Source of the DNA: Liquidambar formosana
Lineage: Eukaryota > Streptophyta > Magnoliopsida > Saxifragales > Altingiaceae
Length of the DNA stretch: 64,000 bases
Direction: 5' to 3'
NCBI GenBank assembly: GCA_039720395.1
Contig: CM077820.1
Span: 11,679,848-11,743,847 of the forward strand
Part shown: in pieces, positions 11,201 through 23,431 of the stretch
Numbering within the stretch: position 1 is the first letter of the stretch
How the letters are laid out: the number at the start of each line of letters is the position of its first letter
Notes under the pieces: model-generated
What the model saw: the letters and a program-made list of their open reading frames with translations, nothing else
Told to the model about the DNA's origin: nothing
Database searches by the model: none
Program-made: the position numbers and the translations under genes

Positions 11201-13700
11201 TAATGGTTTAAGATCAATTCGGCTCATAGTGGTTCAGGTTGGCTAAAAGACCCTTTATTGGTTTGCTCAAAATTGACTCATAAGACCCAACCAATTTTCT
11301 CTCATTTAACTTCAATTGGGCTTTATTTACATCCTAGGTGTGTTTAGAAAGATCAAATTTCGATTGGGAAAGCATTCGGTTCGACCTTGTGTACAAACCC
11401 AGCTTAGCGACGGTGAGGCACCATGGTTAACCACCTTTGTAAAACCTAACCATGCACCCATGGTTAAGGATTTTTGTCCTAAAATGCTTAAAAATGTGTT
11501 CCCCTTCGAAACACGATTGTTTTGGCTTTTATTTCGTCAAAATCGGACTTAATTTGACCCCCGGAAGACTTCCAGAAGGCGAAGGAGTCTAACCGAGGAA
11601 TGCTGATGGGAGCCCTCGGGTGACCATCTGGGGCCAGACGGTCAGCCGTCCAAGCCTAGACGGTCAACCGTCCAAGCCCAGACGGTCACTCGAGGGAATT
11701 CGTCTTTAAGTGGGATTCTACCTCTTCTCTCCCTCTTTTGACGGTTTCCTCCGCCATTACAACTTGTTTTCTCTTAGGAGTGTGTAAGTTTGAATTGTTT
11801 GAGCACCAAGAGAGTCTCTAAGAGCCCTAGGATCATTGTTTAATGAATTAATCTTTAGGGGGTCAGTTCTCTATATAAAGGACATGATGTTCAACACATA
11901 GGGGGACGACAAGTGCACTTTACACTTAGAGAGAAAGGGAGCTACGAGTTTGGAGAGCTAGAAGGACATCAAGAGAAGGCTTTTCAACCCTAAGCAAGCA
12001 AGAGAACAAGGACTTTGAAGGCAAGGGAGGTTCTACAAGAGGTAAGCACTATTTTTGAATGCTGAATATAGGTCTTCTCCTTCTCCTTCTCCTTCTTCTT
12101 CTATGATAGTTCTAGTACATGTTGTAACTCCACATGTTAGGTTAATTCCATGCTTTTGTGATATGATATGAATGATTTTAAGATGATTCATGGTTCTATG
12201 TGCTTGATAATCTTTAGTTTACTAAGGATTTGAAAGCGTTACTCTTTTTGTCTTCTTAAATCATGCATAGTTCATATAGTCTATTCGCTGTGATTGTTGT
12301 CATGAGTTGACGCTCCTGTTATTTAATACATATGATATGAATGATATTCATGATGATTTGAGCATGTGTTAGGGTTGTTTCATATGTTTTAATGCATAGT
12401 TGTGAAATTAGGGTTTCGATAACCCTAAATTCACACAAGTTTCCTATAGCATGATAGAATAGGTTTTGTTTTTCTGTTTTTCTTCATGGTTATTATATAT
12501 ATGATATATATAGAATAACTATGATAGTTTTTGCATGCATGTAGTGGATTTTTAGGGTTTTATGCATGACATGAGATTAGGGTTGCATTAAGGTCTCTAT
12601 TTATTCACTGTTTTTGTTGATAACATGATTAGTGGATGACTTTGAGCCTTAATACTATTCTGTCCAGATTGTTATGTTATCCTTTTTGATATGCTTTGAG
12701 CACGTGTAAGGGTGCGAACAGGTGCAGTAGTTGCCTTATTGCAAATAAGGTCGCTATGGCTTAAGCTTGATATTGCTTGGAGTAAATTGCACAAGGTAAG
12801 TAGGGTATGAAGTGCCCTAATTCACTTTTCTTAACCTTTCTTTTCTCTTCTCCCTCCTAGGGTTATTCTCTAATAGAGGAATATGGTCAACTCTAGGGCT
12901 TCTTTCCACCCCTTTTTAAAAGTTTATATCTTTTGTTGGATTTTTTATTAAGAATCATTTTATCTTTGAAAATCACTATGGAAGGAAACCTAAGGTTTAC
13001 CATAACTCTCTATTAGGATTTAACCCTATTCTTTTCGAACTACGTGGACTTTGATCCGTATATTTTGTTGCATGGTACGTAGGCGCTCGTTTTGAGGCTC
13101 AAGTCCATTCTAGGATCCAAGTATCCTAGGTTTTTCTTCTCTTTTCTTTTTTCTGTTTTGTTTTATTTTCTTTGTTTGATTATGCATGGATGAAATGGAT
13201 GGATGGGATATATGTTATGCATGCTGTATTTTATTGATTGATACTGTTTTGCATGTGATTAAGTTATTAAATTAGCCCAATCAAATTAAGAGACCAACTC
13301 GGGCGATGTGGGTGCCTATGGGCTTTGCCCAGAACCTTCCCACATTGTAACTTAGCCCCCGAATCCATTTTCTGGTTTTAAAGACTTAGCCTTTCCTTTC
13401 AAAATGGAGTCATGTGGTTTTTAAAAATAAAACATTTTTATGGTTTTCCTCTTTTCCTTAAAAAAATGAGGTGGCGACTCCTTTTTGTTTGTTGTTTTTC
13501 ACCTCTGTATTTTTTGCCAAACCCTTGTGAGCCGTGCTTTTTCGTGGGTTCACACCTGGTTTGAAACCATTATCACATTTGATCTTTCCTGAAACAACTA
13601 AATCAAGCATAATTTCAACTAGAATAGCATCCTCCACTGGGGTCCAACCACGTTTGTTTTTACCCCTTCCCCTACTTGGCTCACTTGGTGTAGAATCCAT
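8286..13700 (-). pseudogene. PIF-associated Myb/SANT-like protein gene, split by a solo LTR
   Basis: The start MDSTPSEPSRGRGKNKRG lies at 13700. A Myb/SANT-like DNA-binding domain follows (WTPVEDAILVEIMLDLVVSG) and is cut after GFKP by the LTR at 10910-13554. It resumes at 10909 with AYLQIEKLLEEKLLGCG and runs to DLWVK, where a GT donor lies at 10699. An acceptor AG at 8826-8827 leads into GHKDAKGLWQKPFPHLDELG, an acidic stretch and a Ser/Pro-rich tail ending at 8286. In PIF/Harbinger elements this protein partners the transposase. The host frame rejoins exactly across the CCTGG duplication, so the LTR is the main break I see. The 8826-10699 stretch is its intron and shows nothing else I recognise. 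Confidence 0.88.
10910..13554. mobile_element. Solo LTR no. 2 (2645 bp) inside the PIF Myb-like exon
   Basis: Ends TGTCACACCCC and GGGTTCACA; perfect 5-bp duplication CCTGG at 10905-10909 and 13555-13559. It is clearly the same family as the other two solo LTRs but the most diverged. A TATA-like TCTATATAAAGG lies near 11871, and a block of repeated GACGGTCA/GCCGTC half-palindromes at about 11632-11692 replaces the GGCTAGCC palindromes of LTR 1. Confidence 0.92.
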
Positions 13701-13939
13701 CCTAAAATAATGTTTCAAGCAAAATAGAATTCAACAATATTTTCCAGGTTATAAAGCACAACAAAAGTCATAAAGCACAACATAAATTGCAATAAAACAT
13801 TAAAATCATAATGCACAACAAATACTTTCTAAAAATATTGATCCAAGTTATAATGATTCGAGTACAAGACATTAAAAAAAAAAAAACTACATTAAAGTCA
13901 TAAAGCACAACTAAATCAATTGCCCTGTCTACTCTCCCT

Positions 13940-15288
13940 CTAATCATTAAACATTTGGTTCGCCAAATTTGTCCTCCAAGCATTCCACTGATTACTTGAC
14001 TCGATAATAGTAATTGGTTCACCTTGCACTTGATTCACTTGTTCAACAAATGGCGCCTCTACTAGGTCTACAGGCATCTCCCTTTGTATGAGATTGTGGA
14101 GTAGACAACAAGCAACAATTATCTTACAATGTGTTTTCACTGGATAGAAAGAATTACTCCTAAGAATAGCCCAACGTAACTTCTACAGACCAAAACAACT
14201 CTCAATAACATTTCTAGCAGCAGAATGCTTCATATTAAAAAATTCTTCAGGAGTATTTGGGGTGTTTCCCTGTCTCCAATCATTAAGATGATATCGTTGC
14301 CCTCTATATGGAGCAAGAAATCCCTCACCATTTGTATAGCCAGCATCAACAAGATAGTAGTAACCTAAAAATAAAAAATAAAAAAATTATAAAAAAAAAT
14401 CATTTATAAAATAGTTACTTCACTTGAACAAAATGAACAAAAAGCAATAATAAATAAGTAGATTACCACATGGAACAATTAACCCATTTCTCCGACTCAC
14501 AGCATCTCGAAGCACTCGAGAATCAGCTGCAGAGCCCTCCCAACCCGGTAAGACATATATAAACTGCATATCTTGGGAGCAAACCCCCAGCACATTTGTA
14601 GCAATTTCATTCTTTCTAGTTCGATATCTAGGCTTGTCTTCCTCAGGCACTCTCACTTTAATGTACGTTCCATCTAGTGCTCCTATACAATTCTATATAG
14701 AGAGAAAGGGTACATTCCTATAAGTAAAAATAATAAAATAAAATACATTTATATGTAAATTAAATTTAGATATACAACTTGCCTTAAACCATTTCCATCT
14801 CCCATCTATGGAATTCTCAAGAACCGATTCCGGTTTTTTGAGTAAGACTGCTTGTAAACGAATGACTGCATTCAACACTCTATTAAAATGCCTACTAATA
14901 GTCTCTCCAGACCTCAAGAAATTAAACTTTATCAGCCGGTTCTTTATATGATGTGCGAGAATGTTTAAGAACATTGCAACCATCTCCTCTACATGAATGT
15001 TTCTAGAGTTTTTAACCGACCAGTTGTGCGAAGCATAGCACACAACGTAGTGAAAGTACGCCTATCCATCCTAAGGTTATCAATACATTCCAAATCATCA
15101 GTATACACCAACCGATCAAGATTTACATCTTGCAAATATCTCCTATTAAATCTTTTCTTCCTCAACAAATACTTCCTATAATGCCTTCTTGCAACGATAT
15201 GAATTGCACAAAATATATGTAACATATTTGCCATCATGAACAATATGAGAACAATTTTTTCTCTCCTTCTCAACATCCTACGAGCCAT
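13940..15288 (-). pseudogene. PIF/Harbinger DDE transposase
   Basis: Exon 1 (15288 to 14783) encodes MARRMLRRREK, then LRMDRRTFTTLC, VEEMVAMFLNILAHH and RSGETISRHFNRVLNAV. Exon 2 (14692-14467) begins [12 protein letters not shown], giving the first catalytic Asp, and contains [14 protein letters not shown]. Exon 3 (14364-13940) gives YYLVDAGYTNGEGFLAPYRG (second Asp) and ARNVIESCFG (Glu). Two defects are visible: a frameshift in an A-run near 15010-15030 after TTGRLK, and an in-frame TAG after ESCFGL near 14184. The first intron appears to use a GC donor (14782-14781). All three catalytic residues survive, but the product would be truncated. Confidence 0.9.
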
Positions 15289-15348
15289 GACTGCACAATA
15301 AGAACCAATCTCCATAATATTACTAGAATAAACTTGGTTATAAAACAA

Positions 15349-17527
15349 GTTTAGAAATAGGTTTACAATGAGATCCTATACATAAATGAAAACAAAAAAA
15401 CTGATCCTAAACATATAAAGAGTAAAAATAGATGCCTATAGAAAAACATTAATGTGTTATTTGAAATAAAAATGAGAGCATTCATATTTCAAGTCATTAC
15501 AATAAGCAGGATGATTCCAAGTTGCAGAACAATTTTTAAATATACTACATGTGCAACGCTGACTACAAAATGAAGGAAAAAGATTGATAAATTGGGGAGC
15601 TAAGAAAGCTAGGAATTTATATTAAGATAGGTTGTGCAGACTGCATTATCTAAAGGATTGAAAATATATTACACATGAAAGGTTAACAATACAATTAAGA
15701 TAAAAATACATGCCTATAGAGAAACATGAATGTGCTATTTGGAATAAATATGAAAGCATTCATATTTCAAATCATTACAATAAGCAGGATGATTCCAAGT
15801 TGCAGAACAATTTTTAAATATACTACATGTGCAAGGTTGACTACAAAATAGAGGAAAAGGATAAATTATAAGCTGTCCCAATAAGACAAAATGAATAGAA
15901 TTTTACCCAAAAAACAGTATGAACAAATCCTAATAGCAGACCCGATGGAATGACTAATCCAATCATAATGTACCATGCACACAAATACCTGGATGAGTTC
16001 ATATTAAAATAAAGAACTCATAATGAAAGTATATGATGCAACATTTTGACATACAGAATACAAAAGAAACTTGAAGCCCAATTAGGCATATCCAAGTTCA
16101 GCTCAAATTTAAGTTGGAGCTTAAACACCTCAACAAATGTTAGCTCAGCTGAACCTCAAGTGAGTCTAATATGGATCCCCAATCTTTACCCCATTTTTGT
16201 CTTTCTATTTATGCAATGAGACAAAACAGAACTGTATAAAAAAATATATTAATTATGAGACGTATTTGCATAAACATTTTTTCTTATATTTGAACTTAAA
16301 AAAGTAGGAAGGGAATGAAAGAAAAACAATTAAATATCTGTACCAGTATTTCTTATCAAGAAAACTATCTATACTCTGTACTGGTAATATATGAAGGAAC
16401 ATCCTTTGATCTCTTAATTGATATCCCTAGCAAAAAAAAAAAAAAAAAATCTTTTAATTGATATCTTCCTCGTTAAATCTCAAAACCACTCACTTTCTAA
16501 TAGTTTTTTTTTTTTTTGATACAAGGAGTTCGAATCCCTTATTTACTTTAATCCTAGCATTCCAGCACATCAACTTCATAACAATTAATCTATCATAGAG
16601 ATATAATTCATGGATAAAAAAACAAATATTAAATAGATACAATGGCAAATTATATATAATAAATAAGAGATCTTTTCTCCTCCCTCCCATGTTCATTCTA
16701 TCTCTCTTTTTATCTTCCCACTCAAATTCACTGACCCACCTTCCACACACCAGGTATTAACAATTCTTTGGGTATGTGCGATCCTCTCTTCCATCACCCT
16801 TTCCTCTTCTCCTTTTCCCAGTTATTCTCACACTGTTTTTTATTGTAGCAATTCCATATTTTTTCCTAACTCCGGCCAAGTCATTTTTCTACCAAAATCC
16901 ATTTTTGTCAGTGAACTCTATATTCAAAATTCCAACATAAGAAAATTATAATTTAAAAAAAAAATAAAATCAAAGAAGTAGAAGAAGAAAAAAATTATGT
17001 TGATGAAAGAGAATCATGCCCAGATCTAAAGTAAAGAACATACACACACATTTATGTTGATGAAATCCCACTCATCTATCTCTTAATCACTAGATCTGAT
17101 GATATTAGAACCAACAGAAAGAAAATCGCACACTAGTTGATGAAATCCCACACATCTATCTCCTAATTACTAGATCTGATGATATTAGAACACAATCTCC
17201 TTAATCATACACTAGATTGAGGACAACGAAAGAGAAATTGAACTAGAGAGAGAAAATCAAACCAGAGAGAGAAATATCTTACAGTATGGTGCGTTGATGG
17301 TGACGAACTGGAGTCCGACAGTGGCGATGAACAGCTGCAGCAAAAGCCAGTGAGAGAGGAAGAAAAGTGAAGACGCCAGTGAGAGAGGAGGAGAAAAGAG
17401 AAGAGGAAATGGTTGAGTCGTTTCTATTGGGCTATCGGGGCTTAAGTGGTCCTTATTTCTTTTTTCATTCCAGCTAATTAGCCTCCCGGAATGAATCCAT
17501 TCCCATTATTTGATTCCATTCCTGTTT
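15349..17527. other. PIF upstream and subterminal region with direct repeats
   Basis: No coding sequence I can support. About 165 bp at 15421-15586 is repeated in direct orientation at 15698-15862 (shared ATGATTCCAAGTTGCAGAAC). A 55-bp block at about 17057-17112 recurs at 17136-17192 (shared TAGATCTGATGATATTAGAA). GAGA-rich sequence at 17225-17400 is probably the transposase-side promoter or leader region. Confidence 0.65.
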
Positions 17528-17639
17528 CACTACCTCATCCAAACACGCAGTTGGGAATGAAATGGAATGGGATTCCATTCCATCCATTCCATTCCGACCA
17601 AACAAACATGGCCTAAGGTGCACCTTCTAATAAAAATTT

Positions 17640-18135
17640 GGGCAAACTACATATTAGTGCCACGAACTCAACCCCCAGTGTCAATGTGGTGTATTAACTT
17701 TCAATTTGCACAATTTAGTGCACCAACTGTGCATCCGTGTGTCAATGTAGGAAATCAGTGGACGGACGTGAGATTCATAACGGCGAAAGTCACGAGTGCG
17801 CATGTGGTGTCCCGCTGGCACCTACGTGGCAGCCTATATGGCGAAATTAAGCCATTTCACACCATTTTCAGATCACGTGCTCTGCACGTGAGGCTTAGTT
17901 ACCTCACTAAGCCTTCTCCCCGCCATTTCAGATCACGTGCTCTACACGTGGGTTACTTTACCTTTGCCTTATTACCCATGTATACTGCTGGACACCATTC
18001 TAGGGCTCGGAACACACACGAACAGAGATAGGGTGAGTGAGAAAGAGACACCCAAATGGCGATGAAGGCTTGATCTGGCCAGGCCTGGAGCATGTAGCGG
18101 GTTGAGTCGACGCGCTACTGGTTGAGACAATCGAG
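17640..18135 (+). repeat. MULE left terminal inverted repeat
   Basis: About 496 bp, matching the reverse complement of 28112-28607 with scattered substitutions, most of them C/T or G/A. The match ends at GAGACAATCGAG on both sides. An internal pair of ATTTCAGATCACGTGCTCT copies lies near 17870-17960. Confidence 0.9.
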
Positions 18136-18801
18136 AACGCATTTTTCTCTAGCTGGATGCCATTGTATCTGCTGATAGGGCTATTATATATGCATTGTGC
18201 ACTAAGGGTTGACTGATCTGGAGGTAAGTGTCACTAACCTTAAGATTTTTGGGTTTAATCATGATTGTTTTTAGGGAACAAATGGATTGGGGTTGACTGA
18301 TTTTTTAATTGAATATTATTTATATGCTCTGATTATATTATATGCTCTACTCAAAAAATTATATGCTCTGGTAACGAAATAGGATGGGGATGACCCACTT
18401 TTGGTGATGGATTTTATATTGCAAATGAAATGGCAAAATTATACTGATTGTGAATTCGGTGATGGATTTTATATTACAGACGAAAAGGGTTTTTATGGGG
18501 ATGACCCACTTTTGGTCCCCCACTACACGACACTATCATTCCCTATTACACTGTCAAACATGTACAATTATTATATGCTATTCACTTTTAGTGATGACCC
18601 ACACTTGGTCCCTCACATATCATCCAACATGTGCAATTTTTTAAATCTGAAAAGTGCCGATGACCACACTTGGTCCCCCATGTATCATCCAATATGGGCA
18701 ATTATTCAAAGTTGAAAGTGACCTTGACATGCAATTTTAACTTGGGAAAAACTTCATTTTTTATTCATGTTTTTGACTTGAAATCATTTATATGTGCAAT
18801 C
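18136..18801. other. MULE 5' leader region
   Basis: No gene. It contains three or four short direct repeats built on GATGACCCACTTTTGGTCCC and GATGGATTTTATATT (about 18380-18690), possibly subterminal repeats or a decayed promoter. Confidence 0.5.
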
Positions 18802-21475
18802 ATGTCTATGATCGATTTTGTTTTACACTATAGAGGAAATCTTGTCACACAGTCGGAATTTAATTATGTGGGAGGCAGCATTGAGATCCTTCATGATATT
18901 GACACAGACTTCGTAGGGGTGCCTGACTTTGGTGTTGTGTTAAAGGATTTAGGGTATTTGAAGTACAAGAATTTATGGTATGTTATCCCTGGAGAAGATT
19001 TCAGTACGGGACTTCAACCATTGGCCACAGACAAAGATGTGTTGGAGATGGTAGGGTGTTTAGGAGCACTGGACTTGGAAATGCATGTTTATGTTGAACA
19101 TGTAGTTGAAGAGGGAATATATGATCTTGCTGAAGATGAAGATGACATAAATGAGGTTAGTGTAGGATTTGAGGAAAGTTACCATGCTGATATTGAAGAA
19201 GATAGTGATGATCTTGAAGGGGATAATGAAGAGATCAATAAAGTTGGTGCAGGTTTTGAAGAAAGTTTCAATGCTGACATTGAAGATGATGAGGGTGAGG
19301 AAGACATATATGATGCTGGTGTACAATTTGAAGATGATAATGATGCCGTAAGGATGGGTGCCTTTCCTACTAGGGACAGTAATGATTCTGATGGTGGGTT
19401 TGAGGGTCCTACTAGTGACAAAAATTATTCTGATGATGGTGACTTCTTTGTGTCATTTGAAAAGGCACCCCATTCAGACTATGGAAACTCAGACAACCTT
19501 ATTAGTGGGAATGACTCATCAGATGATGATAGTGTACTAAAGAAGCCACTATACCCTGAGTATAAGGAGCCTGAAGACATTAATAACAATGTGTTTGAGT
19601 TAGGGAAAGTTTTTAAAGATCCACCACAACTAAAAGCTCCTATAAGAGATTATGCAATTGCTGAGGGTTATAACATTCGGTTCTTGAGGAATGCCAATGA
19701 TAGGGTGACTGTAAGATGTGTGGAGGAGTGTGATTGGTATTTGACTGCATCCTATATGCAATTGGAGAAAACATTTCAAATAAAGGTATATAAACCATAT
19801 CACACATGTGCGAGGGCATATAAGAATAGACAGATTAACCATGCATGGTTGGCTAAAAAGTATTTAGATAAATTTAGAACTAATCCAAATTAGAAGTTGG
19901 GAGATTTTCAATCCAAAGTCATGGACGATTTTGTGGTCAAAGTATCCAAGAGTCAAGCATATAGGGCTAGGAGGTTGGCCCTAGAAATGATTGATGGCTC
20001 CCATAAAAAGCAGTTTAGAAGGATGTGGGACTATGCAGAAAAGCTTTTGAGGACAAATCTAGGGAGCACCATCCAACTTCTCACTGACACAAGCAATGGC
20101 CCCAATGCGGAACCTGTGTTCCAGAGATTCTATGTATGTCTTCATGCCGTAAAGAGTGGATTTAGAGCTAGATGTAGGCCACTGATTGGAGTTGATGGAT
20201 GTCATCTTAAAGGACCTAGTGGGATGCAGTTGCTTGCTGCTGTTGGTTGGGATGGAAATGATCAGATGTATCCTATAGCATATGCTGTGGTTGAAGCTGA
20301 AACCAAAGAAGCATGGATTTGGTTTTTGAGACTTCTTTTTGGGGATATAGGATCACCAAATCACCATAAGTGGTGCTTCATTTCAGATCAACAAAAGGTA
20401 TGCATTACAATTTAACTTTTTCTTTATATTTATATATTTATATTGATGGTGTCTTGTTTGTGCATATATTGCATGTAATATATTGCAATTATTGTTGCTA
20501 ATTATCTTCTCTAACAGGGTCTGTTGCCTGCATTTAAAGAGGTTGCTCCTACTGTTGAACACTGATTTCCTGTTCGGCACCTCTATGGTAACTTTAGCAA
20601 GCTGCACAAGGGGAAGTAGTTGAAAGATGCCATGTGGGATGCAGTAAGAGCCACCACTGTGGTTGATTGGACAAAAGAGATGAAGAAGATCAAGGACATA
20701 GACAAGGCAGCTTATACTTACCTGATGGCTTTACAACCAAATTGGTGGACCAGGTCTGCTTTCAGCACGTTAGGTAAATGTGATGCCTTATTGAACAATA
20801 TGTGTGAATCTTTTAATGGGTATATTTTAGAAGCAAGGGAGAAGCCCATTATAAAAATGCTTGAAATGGTTAGAGAAGCCTTGATGATAAGAATGCAGTA
20901 AAAGAGAGAGTTCATAAAGAATGTTAAGGGCCCAATCTGTCCAAATATTCAAAGTAAATTGGAGTTGTTGAAAGTTAAAAGCAGGAAGTGTTTGCCCACT
21001 TGGTGTGGGTGATGTGTATATGAGGTCAAGTGTTTTCCTAATAAGTTTATTGTGGACTTGGATGCAAGAAGTTGCAGTTGTAGGAAATGGGACCTTACAG
21101 GAATACCATGCATCCATGCCCTTTCTGGCATTTGCCATGCAAATGAAAAGCTTGAGGATTATGTGAATGAAGCATATACAGTTGAGACATACAAGAGAAC
21201 ATACAAGCATATAATTCACCCAGTGGCTAGTGAGAAGTTTTGGCCAGAGACTAGACATCCTGTTGTGCATCCTCCCTCATAGAGAAGGCCCCTGGTAGGC
21301 CAAAGAAGCTAAGAAGGAGAAAGGCAGATGAGCCACGTGACACTTATAGGGTTTCAAAGAAGCGTGTACAAATGAGGTGTTCCAAGTGTCACCAATATGG
21401 GCACAATAAGATGAGCTGTAAAGGTCAAGTTGCTGCTAAAAAGGGAAAGGGAAAGGGAAATGCTCCTGTAAGTAA
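18802..21475 (+). pseudogene. MURA-type MULE transposase, decayed
   Basis: The likely start MSMIDFVLHYRGNL is at 18802. An N-terminal PB1-like region is followed by an acidic spacer holding a repeated GFEESYHADIEED / GFEESFNADIEDD block. A MuDR-type domain follows (DYAIAEGYNIRFLRNAND), then the MULE DDE core (PLIGVDGCHLKGP; ISDQQK). A 120-nt intron (20398-20517) falls right after DQQK. Next come CESFNGYILEAREKPI, a SWIM finger (CSCRKWDLTGIPCIHALSGI) and a terminal CCHC knuckle (CSKCHQYGHNKMSC, near 21378). In-frame stops fall after TNPN (19893), near 20563 and 20617, at about 20899, near 21010 and near 21280. The architecture is complete but the gene is dead. Confidence 0.92.
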
Positions 21476-23157
21476 TGATTGTATTTTGTTTTCTAGATTT
21501 ATGGGAACATTTTAACAATTATGTGTACATATTATAGTGTTTTTTCTCAATGAACAGGCTAAGAAGAAAGGGCAAGCAGTAGAGGGAGGTAAAAATAGAG
21601 GAGGAAATGCATCTGATAGAAGGGGTAATGTGCAACAAGCAACTGAGAGCACTTGTGGTGGGTCAAATATAAGTGGAAATGTGCAACAGGCAAGTAGTTT
21701 TAGTGGTGTTACGTCTAAAGGTGTTGGAAATGTGTAGTAGCAAGATGGGAGCATTGGTATGGGTTCAATTGGTGCAAATAGGACGCCCGTACTCCCAAGC
21801 CAAAGTAATGGTGTTGGGTCTGCAAACACCCACATGGTGCAACAAACTAATCATGGCCCAGGAAGTCAAAACATATGCATCCATTACTCAATTGTACCAT
21901 GTAAAACAAATGTACTTTGATATGTCTTTTTGTTAGTAATTATGTTTTTTTTTTTATTGTGTTTGGTGGACAGTCAAGGACACAAAATGCACCATTTATT
22001 TGGCATGGAAAGCCGCGCACTCTAGCAAGCTCTTTACAGGTAATGCATTTCTTTGCTTAAAAAAGAATGGAATGGACTTTTCTTATTTAGTTATGATTTG
22101 ATAGACATACTAAAATTTGTAGCAATTTCCAATAATTTTGTAGAATCTAACCAGGTGGTATGGAAAATTTATGGCACCACAATCTGGAAGTAGCTTAAAG
22201 GGACAAAGTACTGATAGTGGAGGGAAACAAGTGCATGGAAGAGCGAACAACTCCAAGGGGAAAAATGTGAATTGATGGATTATGTCTTTTGAAGATGGTT
22301 TTTTGTGTGATGGAATATGTTATTTTGTGACTCTTATATGGGATATGGTATTATGTATGTAAACAATGACATAGGTCCTTTGTATAGCTTATATATCAGT
22401 TATACTTTTTGTCATATATTTTTTGGATGTTATGATAGCACTTAGCAATGAAAAATATTCAATTTGCATGCTTAAAATATGTCCCATGTTGTGTTGGTGC
22501 CAATTTTGTTGTTTTAAAAGTGTAGGACATATTTTAAAAGCCTTGGACATAATCATTTAGTGTAGTTTGTGTTCTTAGTATGTTAAACTTGCATGAGCTT
22601 TCTCTGTATTTTAAACCTGTATGGTGCAGGTTTTTTTCCTGTTTTTTTTCCCTTACCATATTCTTTTAGATATCCTTTGGATGAAGCGGCCACAGTAGCT
22701 ATCTTTTCTGTTAAAAAGTTTGCAAATGACTTAAAAGAGGTATGTGTGTACTTTAATTATATTATGGAAGATAAAATTATTGTTATGTTCTTCCCACTAT
22801 CCCAAGTTCCTTGTAATTCTTTCACCAAACATTTAGAAGTTTTTGCTAGAGAAAATAACTCCACCAAACATTTCAACGGTACATTGCCCAAAGTTTCTGC
22901 CCAATAACTAGGCTAACCAATTAAAAAATAACTCATCATAGTGGGCTGGTGTGGTGGCCATCTGCCCACTATGACTAGGGCAAATATTTTGGGCTCTTTA
23001 GCATTTTTCTTTAAAAGATCATTTTTCATAGTTGAAATAACCGAGCTATGGGGTGCTTTAACTGATTATTATAAAAATGGTTTTCTTGAGTGATAGGATA
23101 AACCTTATTACTTGCATGTCTAAAATATTTTCTAACTTTTTTCTTTGTTATTTTTAG
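21476..23157. other. MULE 3' region without a supported gene
   Basis: Lys/Gly- and Asn-rich fragments (21540-22270) look like the decaying transposase C-terminal tail with possible introns. From 22280 to 23157 the sequence is AT-rich and I see no gene; it may be intron belonging to the captured F-box/FBD fragment just downstream. Confidence 0.5.
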
Positions 23158-23431
23158 GGAATTTCATATTGGGTGGAGGATGAATTTGTACAAGAAATGT
23201 TGCCTTAGTGTTTTCAATCTTCCCTTAAGGTCGTTGAATTTCAAAAGTTTTATGGGAAAGAGCATGAGTATGACTTGTTGAAGTTTTTGCTGGAGAATGC
23301 TATGGTCTTGGAGGAGATGGTTGTGGTTGCTAGCAAGAGGGGATGAGATCCAAAGATTTACATGGAGTAGGTCAAGAAACAGTTACTAACATTTCCTGAA
23401 GGCTCAAATTGTGCTACAATAGTGTTCTCCA
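23158..23431 (+). pseudogene. Captured F-box/FBD-domain gene fragment
   Basis: Translation from 23158 reads through SSLKVVEFQKFYGKEHEYDL, LKFLLENAMVLEEMVVVASK and LLTFPEGSNCATIVFS. This is the FBD motif found at the C-terminus of plant F-box/LRR proteins. Three in-frame stops (first at 23206) disable it. It follows directly on a good acceptor (TTATTTTTAG at 23148-23157), so genomic, unspliced DNA was captured. It lies inside the MULE but outside its transposase gene, as in Pack-MULE capture. I see no F-box or LRR part. Confidence 0.75.

Larger units (their letters stand above)
7528..17613. mobile_element. PIF/Harbinger DNA transposon (10.1 kb, includes a nested solo LTR)
   Basis: The left end GGACATGTTTGTTTGGCCGG and the right end CCGACCAAACAAACATGGCC are imperfect inverted repeats. 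They are flanked by TAA at 7525-7527 and 17614-17616, the 3-bp target expected for PIF/Harbinger. The uninterrupted site is present in invertase A at about 42433 (CTCTAAGGTGCACC). The element holds a DDE transposase gene (13940-15288) and a Myb/SANT-like gene (8286-13700), both on the minus strand, which is the normal two-gene content of this superfamily. Removing the nested solo LTR leaves about 7.4 kb. Confidence 0.93.

Noticed and set aside
17567..18031. 154-aa open frame and its partner at 28216-28590 (minus)
   Set aside because: They are the same frame in the two MULE terminal inverted repeats; no domain, and the similarity is explained by the TIRs.
19060..19421. Minus-strand Ser/Phe-rich frames
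   Set aside because: Complement of the GAT/GAA-rich acidic spacer of the MURA gene.
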